From assembly GCF_014205155.1 (NCBI RefSeq), contig NZ_JACHMX010000001.1, positions 8,680,001 through 8,744,000 of the forward strand: 64,000 bases of DNA. The letters run 5' to 3'. This document shows, piece after piece, positions 59,702 to 64,000 of this stretch (position 1 is the first letter of the stretch; every line of letters starts with the position of its first letter). The notes under the pieces are model-generated. The model ran no database searches, had not been told where the DNA came from, and worked only from the letters and a program-made list of their open reading frames with translations. Origin of the DNA: Amycolatopsis umgeniensis (GTDB lineage: Bacteria > Actinomycetota > Actinomycetes > Mycobacteriales > Pseudonocardiaceae). The position numbers and the translations under genes were made by a program.

Positions 59702-60139
59702 TCAGCCGCCGACCTTCGCGATCGCCACGATGTTCTCGGGCCGCACCCGCACGATCACCTTCCCCGGTGACGTCGCGTAAGCCAGCCACCCGTCGATCGC
59801 CTCCGGCCCGGCCTCCCCGAGGTAGCGCTCGGCGATCAACGCCGAACCGGCGCGGACCCCCTCGGGATCCGAAACGATCTCCGCGATCCCCTCGACACTC
59901 ACGAACGAGTACGGTGGGCGCGGATCGTCGGCGACCACCGAAACCCGCGGATTCTCCTTGAGCGCCTTGCCTTTGACGGTGTCCGTGCCCAGGTTGACCA
60001 GGATGTCGTCCCCGTCGAGGGCGAACCAGACCGGGACGGCGTGCGGCCTGCCGTCCGGGCGGGCCGTCGCGAAGACGGCGGTACGGGTGCCCTCGGCGAG
60101 GAAGGCGCGGCGCTGCTCGTCGGTCATCTTCTCCGGCAT
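59702..60139 (-). CDS. PPOX-class (flavin/F420-dependent) oxidoreductase-like protein
   Basis: 145-aa split-beta-barrel protein. It reads AVFATARPDGRPHAVPVWFALDGDDILVNLGTDTVKGKALKENPRVSV, the characteristic pattern of the actinomycete PPOX/F420-binding family, and ends PENIVAIAKVGG. ATG 60139 overlaps the sigma-gene stop (TAATG), with GGAGGGAAA upstream, so it is coupled to that gene. Confidence 0.88.
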   Translation of the reverse strand: MPEKMTDEQRRAFLAEGTRTAVFATARPDGRPHAVPVWFALDGDDILVNLGTDTVKGKALKENPRVSVVADDPRPPYSFVSVEGIAEIVSDPEGVRAGSALIAERYLGEAGPEAIDGWLAYATSPGKVIVRVRPENIVAIAKVGG

Positions 60140-61104
60140 TACTTTCCCTCCAGGGTGGCGTCCAGGCCGAAGGCCGGGAACAGGTGACTGTCGAACGTGG
60201 TGAACTCGGCGGCCTTGCCGTCCACGACGCGGACGAGGTCGAGTTTGAAGGCGCGGAACTCGGTGTCGCCGGGGCGCCGCAGATACGAGGCGAACGCGGG
60301 CATCCGGTTCGCGTCGACGGCGACGGCACGCCATTCGCCCATCGATTCGGCGATCCTGCCGTGCCTGGCGAGGTGTTCGAGCCCGATGTAGCAGTTCGGC
60401 TCCGGCGGCATGGTGACGCGGACGTCGTCGCGGACCAGGCTGCTCAACGTGCTGAAATCGCCGCTGTCGTGGGCTTCGATGAGCCGCCGGACCAGTGCGC
60501 GTTCCTCTTCGGACGGTGCCGCGGCGGACCAGTCGCCGCGCTGCTGCGGAAGGCGTTCGCGCAGGGTCGCCCGGCCACGCTGCAGCGCGCTGTTCGCGGC
60601 GGGGACCGAGAGGTCCAGCAGGGCCGCGGTTTCACTGGCGTGCCAGCCGAGTACGTCGCGCAGGATCAGCACCGCGCGTTGCTGCGGCGGCAGCATCTGC
60701 AGGACCGCGAGGAAGGCGAGTTCGATGGTCTCCCTGGCGACGGCGAGCGCGTCCGGCTCGGCTTCGGGCGGGGCGATCTCGTCCAGCAGCCGGTCCGGAT
60801 ACGGCTGGATCCAAGGGACTTCGGCGAACGAGCGCAGCGACGGCACCCGCCGCTCGCTCTTGCGGATCGCGTCGAGGCAGGCGTTGGTCGCGATCCGGTA
60901 CAGCCACGCGCGGAAGTTCCCGCCGTCGAACGTGTCCAGCCCACGCCAGGCGTTGAGCAGCGCCTCCTGGACGACGTCCTCCGCCTCGTCGAACGAGCCG
61001 AGCATCCGGTAGCAGTGGACGTGCAGTTCCCGCCGGTGCCTGCCGGTGAGCGCGGCGAAGGCGGTTTCGTCCCCCGCCTTCGCCGCGGCGATCGTTTCGG
61101 TCAT
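60139..61104 (-). CDS. ECF sigma factor with SnoaL-like C-terminal domain (SigG-like)
   Basis: 321-aa. Region 2 (ELHVHCYRMLGSFDEAEDVVQEALLNAWRGL) and region 4 (LPPQQRAVLILRDVLGWHASETAALLDLSVPAANSALQRGRATL) are followed by a C-terminal SnoaL-like fold (ALVRRLIEAHDSGDFSTLSSLVRDDVRVTMPP). No anti-sigma gene is adjacent; the extension probably regulates activity. ATG 61104 with GGGAGG is preferred to an ATG 12 bases upstream. It overlaps the PPOX gene. Confidence 0.9.
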   Translation of the reverse strand: MTETIAAAKAGDETAFAALTGRHRRELHVHCYRMLGSFDEAEDVVQEALLNAWRGLDTFDGGNFRAWLYRIATNACLDAIRKSERRVPSLRSFAEVPWIQPYPDRLLDEIAPPEAEPDALAVARETIELAFLAVLQMLPPQQRAVLILRDVLGWHASETAALLDLSVPAANSALQRGRATLRERLPQQRGDWSAAAPSEEERALVRRLIEAHDSGDFSTLSSLVRDDVRVTMPPEPNCYIGLEHLARHGRIAESMGEWRAVAVDANRMPAFASYLRRPGDTEFRAFKLDLVRVVDGKAAEFTTFDSHLFPAFGLDATLEGK

Positions 61105-61204
61105 GGCGCCTCCCATCGAGTGTTCTTACCCGATGTAACGGCGCCTTTCGGCCGAACTCATCGGTCCCGCGATGACTTTTTTCCCGGGACCTCGAAACCG
61201 CCGG

Positions 61205-62152
61205 TCAGGGGCGAGTGGTGAGGTAGCCGCCCATGGTGCGGAAGTACTCGTTCGCGGCCAGCTCGGTGCCGTCCTCGGTCCGGACACGCTCGATGAGGAG
61301 CCCGTGAGACCGCCCGCGCCGCGACTCGGGACCGGCGACGATCACGACGCCTTCACCCTCACGGATGAAGATCCGGCCCGGGGTGCCGCCGTAAAGACCC
61401 GTCGACACCGAGGAGCGGACCACACGCAGTTGCTTGCCGCGGTGGTAGGTGAAGGCGTTGGGATACGGGTCGGACTGCGCGCGCACCAGCCGCTCGATCT
61501 CGTCGGCGGGCCAGGACCAGTCGATGAGACTGTCTTCGAGGGCGCGCTTGTGGAAGAAGCTGGCCTTCGACCGGTCCTGTTTGACCGGGGTGAAGTCCCC
61601 CTTCTCGATGAGCTCGATGGCGTCGGTGGTGATCGGCGCGATGAGATCGACCGTCCGGTGGAAGAGATCGGTGGTCGTGTCCTTCGATCCCACCGGGACG
61701 GAACGCTGCAGCACGATGTCGCCCGCGTCGAGGTCGGCGTCCATCATGTGGGCGGTGAGCCCCACTTCCGGCTCGCCGTTGATGAGCGCCCAGATCAGCG
61801 GCGAGAAGCCGGCGTAGGCGGGCAGCAGCGAGTCGTGGACGTTCAGCGTGCCGTGGCGCGGCATCTCGAAGATCTCGGGCGGCAGCCAGGTGCGCCAGTT
61901 GTTGGCGACGATCAGGTCGAGGTCGGCTTCTTTCAGCTCCGCCAGCAGTTCCGCGTCGTCGGGACGCTGACGCAGCAGGGTGCGGATCCCGTTGGCCTCG
62001 GCGAGGTCCGCGACGGAGTCGGCCCAGATCTTCTCGTAGGCGTGGTCACTCTTCGGGTGGGTGACGACGAGGGCGACATCGTGGCCCGCGTCGATCAACG
62101 CCCGCAGGGTGCGGTGTCCCCAGGTCTGGTATCCGAACATGGCGACCCGCAT
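61205..62152 (-). CDS. Siderophore formyltransferase (hydroxyornithine formyltransferase-like)
   Basis: 315-aa methionyl-tRNA formyltransferase homologue. The N10-formyl-THF domain has RVAMFGYQTWGHRTLRALIDAGHDVALVVTHP, the conserved NVHDSLLPAYAGFSP with the catalytic Asn/His region, and the C-terminal oligonucleotide-binding-like part is short. In siderophore clusters such enzymes formylate N5-hydroxyornithine for hydroxamates. ATG 62152 has AGGAGG upstream. Divergent from the N-hydroxylase gene across two iron boxes. Confidence 0.88.
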   Translation of the reverse strand: MRVAMFGYQTWGHRTLRALIDAGHDVALVVTHPKSDHAYEKIWADSVADLAEANGIRTLLRQRPDDAELLAELKEADLDLIVANNWRTWLPPEIFEMPRHGTLNVHDSLLPAYAGFSPLIWALINGEPEVGLTAHMMDADLDAGDIVLQRSVPVGSKDTTTDLFHRTVDLIAPITTDAIELIEKGDFTPVKQDRSKASFFHKRALEDSLIDWSWPADEIERLVRAQSDPYPNAFTYHRGKQLRVVRSSVSTGLYGGTPGRIFIREGEGVVIVAGPESRRGRSHGLLIERVRTEDGTELAANEYFRTMGGYLTTRP

Positions 62153-62200
62153 GGGACCGGCCTCCTCCTGGTCGAGGGATGAACATCACCACTGAAAGTA

Positions 62201-62239
62201 CTAGTTGAGCCTCACCTAACTTAGGTTAGGGTTCCCTGG
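62201..62239. promoter_or_regulatory. Two adjacent iron boxes (IdeR/DmdR-type)
   Basis: On the minus strand TTAGGTGAGGCTCAACTAG (62219-62201) and on the plus strand TTAGGTTAGGGTTCCCTGG (62221-62239) both fit the 19-bp consensus TTAGGTTAGGCTAACCTAA, better in the first half-site. They lie back to back in the divergent promoter region, predicting iron repression of both siderophore directions. Confidence 0.8.
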
Positions 62240-62289
62240 TCTTTGTAACGAAGTACCGAGATGCGGCTGAGCCGCGCAAGGGGTTCAAG

Positions 62290-63633
62290 ATGGCACGAGC
62301 AGTGGTCGGCGAACGGGTTCCGGTCTACGACGTGGTCGGGGTCGGGTTCGGACCGTCGAACCTGGCGCTCGCCATCGCCGTCACCGAACACAACGCGCTG
62401 CCCGGGGCCGAGACCGTCACGGCCCACTTCCTCGAGCGTCAGGTGCGTTTCGGCTGGCACCGCGGGATGTTGATCGACAACGCCACCATGCAGGTCTCCT
62501 TCCTCAAGGACCTGGCGACGATGCGGAACCCGACGAGTTCGTTCAGCTTCCTTTCGTATCTGCACAGCAAGGACCGGCTGGTCGATTTCATCAACCACAA
62601 GAACCTGTTCCCGTTGCGGATCGAGTTCCACGACTACTTCGAATGGGCGGCGGAAAAGGTCGACGACCTGGTTTCCTATGGCACCGAAGTGCTTTCGGTC
62701 ACGCCGGTCTTCGACGGCGACGAGATCGTGTTCTTCGACGTTCACGCCCGCACCGGCGGTGAACTGGTGAATCTGCGTGCCCGCAATCTGGTGATGGGCA
62801 CCGGGCTGCGGCCGAATCTCCCCGAAGGTGTGACGCCGGGCACTCGTATCTGGCACAACAGCGAGATGCTGCACCGCCTCGAGGGCATGGCCGCCGAGGA
62901 GCCGCGCCGGTTCGTCGTCGTCGGCGCCGGCCAGAGCGCGGCGGAGGTCAGCGCGCTGCTGCACGACCAATTCCCCCAGGCCGAGGTGTGCGCGGTGTTC
63001 GCGCGCTACGGCTACAGCCCGGCCGACGACAGCGCGTTCGCCAACCGGATCTTCGATCCCGAAGCGGTCGGGCGGTTCTACGAGGCACCGGAAGCGGTCA
63101 AGGAACGCTTGATGCGTTATCACGGCGCGACCAACTATTCGGCCGTGGACATCGAGCTGATCGACGAGCTGTACCGCCGCGTCTACCGCGAGAAGGTGCA
63201 GGGGATCGAGCGGCTCAAGCTGATCAACGTCTCCCGTCCCACCGAGGTCATCGACACCGGATCCGAGGTCCGGGTCACCATCGAGGCGCTGGAGACCGGG
63301 GAGCTGACCAGGCTCGACGCCGATTTCGTGGTGTACGCCACCGGGTACAGCCCGGCGGACCCGACGCCGCTGCTCGGCGAACTCGCCTCCGCCTGCCTGC
63401 GCGACGACGAGGGCAGGCTCCGCGTCGAACGCGACTACCGGATCGTCACCGAACCACCGCTGGACGGCGGGATCTACCTTCAGGGCGGCACCGAACACTC
63501 GCACGGCATCACGTCGTCGCTGCTGTCCAACACCGCCGTCCGGGTCGGCGAGATCCTGGAGTCCATTGTGGACCGGCGCGCCGCTGACGCGTCCCGGCCC
63601 GAGTACGCGGTGAGCGGCACCGGGCCCGCCTGA
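62290..63633 (+). CDS. L-ornithine N5- / lysine N6-monooxygenase
   Basis: 447-aa flavin- and NADPH-dependent hydroxylase that starts hydroxamate siderophore synthesis. FAD motif VGVGFGPSNLALAIAV near residue 15, FLERQVRFGWHRGMLIDNATMQVSFLKDLATMRNPTS, NADPH motif VVGAGQSAAEV and the C-terminal DFVVYATGYSP are all family-typical. AAGGGG stands six bases before ATG 62290. It is the first gene rightward from the iron boxes, followed 45 bp later by an NRPS. Confidence 0.95.
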   Translation: MARAVVGERVPVYDVVGVGFGPSNLALAIAVTEHNALPGAETVTAHFLERQVRFGWHRGMLIDNATMQVSFLKDLATMRNPTSSFSFLSYLHSKDRLVDFINHKNLFPLRIEFHDYFEWAAEKVDDLVSYGTEVLSVTPVFDGDEIVFFDVHARTGGELVNLRARNLVMGTGLRPNLPEGVTPGTRIWHNSEMLHRLEGMAAEEPRRFVVVGAGQSAAEVSALLHDQFPQAEVCAVFARYGYSPADDSAFANRIFDPEAVGRFYEAPEAVKERLMRYHGATNYSAVDIELIDELYRRVYREKVQGIERLKLINVSRPTEVIDTGSEVRVTIEALETGELTRLDADFVVYATGYSPADPTPLLGELASACLRDDEGRLRVERDYRIVTEPPLDGGIYLQGGTEHSHGITSSLLSNTAVRVGEILESIVDRRAADASRPEYAVSGTGPA

Positions 63634-63678
63634 CCGGCGTACGACGTTTCGAGCTTTGAACGGTGGAGGCAGACCCCG

Positions 63679-64000
63679 ATGAACCGCGGTATTCCCTTGA
63701 CCCCGGCACAGCGGGGGATCTGGCTCGCCCAGCAGCTCGACCCGGCCGATCCGGTCTACACGATCGGCTGGGTCGCGGAGCTCCGAGGCGAGCTGGACCT
63801 CACCCGGCTGGGTGACGCCGTTCGTCGGGCGGTCGCGGAAGCGGAGTGCCTGCACGTCACGATCGGGCTGGAGGACGGCACGCCGGTCCAGCGTCCGGGC
63901 ACTCCCGGCGACGTCGCCGTCCTCGACTTCACCCGCGAGCCGGATCCGGAGCGGGCGGCCGACGAGTGGGCGCGGGCCGAACTGGGCGTGGTGGCCGACC
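63679..64000 (+). CDS. Non-ribosomal peptide synthetase, N-terminal condensation domain start, truncated by window edge
   Basis: The visible 107 residues begin MNRGIPLTPAQRGIWLAQQL, the first core motif of an NRPS condensation domain, followed by LDLTRLGDAVRRAVAEAECLHV. GGAGG precedes ATG 63679. With the hydroxylase and formyltransferase it should assemble a hydroxamate siderophore. Starting with a C domain may indicate acyl capping or uptake of an upstream chain; the modules lie beyond the window. Confidence 0.93.
   Translation, partial: MNRGIPLTPAQRGIWLAQQLDPADPVYTIGWVAELRGELDLTRLGDAVRRAVAEAECLHVTIGLEDGTPVQRPGTPGDVAVLDFTREPDPERAADEWARAELGVVAD

Overview
The window is high-GC (GC3-rich) actinomycete chromosome. 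An N-acylamino-acid racemase very like the Amycolatopsis enzyme, the siderophore genes, the DasR-type boxes and the short palindromic intergenic repeats all point to a Pseudonocardiaceae genome, most likely Amycolatopsis or a close relative. This taxonomic call is an inference from recognised proteins and repeats; no 16S gene is present.

Layout. 1-8.8 kb: the end of a peptide ABC importer (permease plus two ATPases), a D-aminoacylase-like amidohydrolase, a divergent PucR regulator, a GNAT-type acyltransferase, an N-succinylamino-acid racemase and a secreted DD-peptidase-like serine hydrolase. Together they look like a D-amino acid / N-acyl amino acid salvage locus. 8.8-12.1 kb: a flavin-dependent epoxidase-like oxygenase, an unknown polytopic membrane protein and a TetR regulator behind an operator-like palindrome. 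12.1-15.1 kb: an XRE/TPR regulator and a HEAT-repeat protein plus MerR-HEAT pair behind a textbook MerR operator. 15.1-23.7 kb: a candidate conflict (defence-like) locus. A 1379-aa helical-repeat protein is translationally coupled to an alpha/beta-hydrolase fused to a NACHT/STAND-type ATPase, and lies divergent from a protein joining a degenerate nucleotide-cyclase-like domain to a C-terminal SUKH domain.

23.7-28 kb: an ECF41 sigma factor divergent from a carboxymuconolactone-decarboxylase/oxidoreductase operon that also carries a P450 and a RibD-type reductase. 28-33.2 kb: a phosphotransferase, a VOC protein, a stand-alone LanC-like protein, a secreted tripeptidyl-peptidase-like hydrolase and a frameshifted secreted protein. 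33.6-37.3 kb: a 1212-aa membrane-anchored ATPase with a long Sel1-repeat array that contains a recent 288-bp tandem duplication. 37.3-43.5 kb: an integrated element or its remnant, with an atypical cytosine methyltransferase, a 59-aa basic protein, a DUF4145-like protein and a tyrosine integrase lying next to tRNA-Pro(GGG). Base composition is visibly lower between about 39.4 and 41.9 kb.

43.6-64 kb: metabolic genes: an alginate-lyase-like enzyme, a lactonase divergent from an SDR, a GH18 chitinase with two DasR-type boxes, an ECF sigma factor with its CU044_5270-type partner, an enoyl-CoA hydratase with a PaaX regulator, an ABC-F ATPase, a sugar ABC importer with a GH36 alpha-galactosidase, an ECF sigma factor with a PPOX protein, and the start of a hydroxamate siderophore cluster (formyltransferase, ornithine/lysine N-hydroxylase, NRPS) with back-to-back iron boxes. 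The NRPS runs off the right edge; the peptide permease runs off the left edge.
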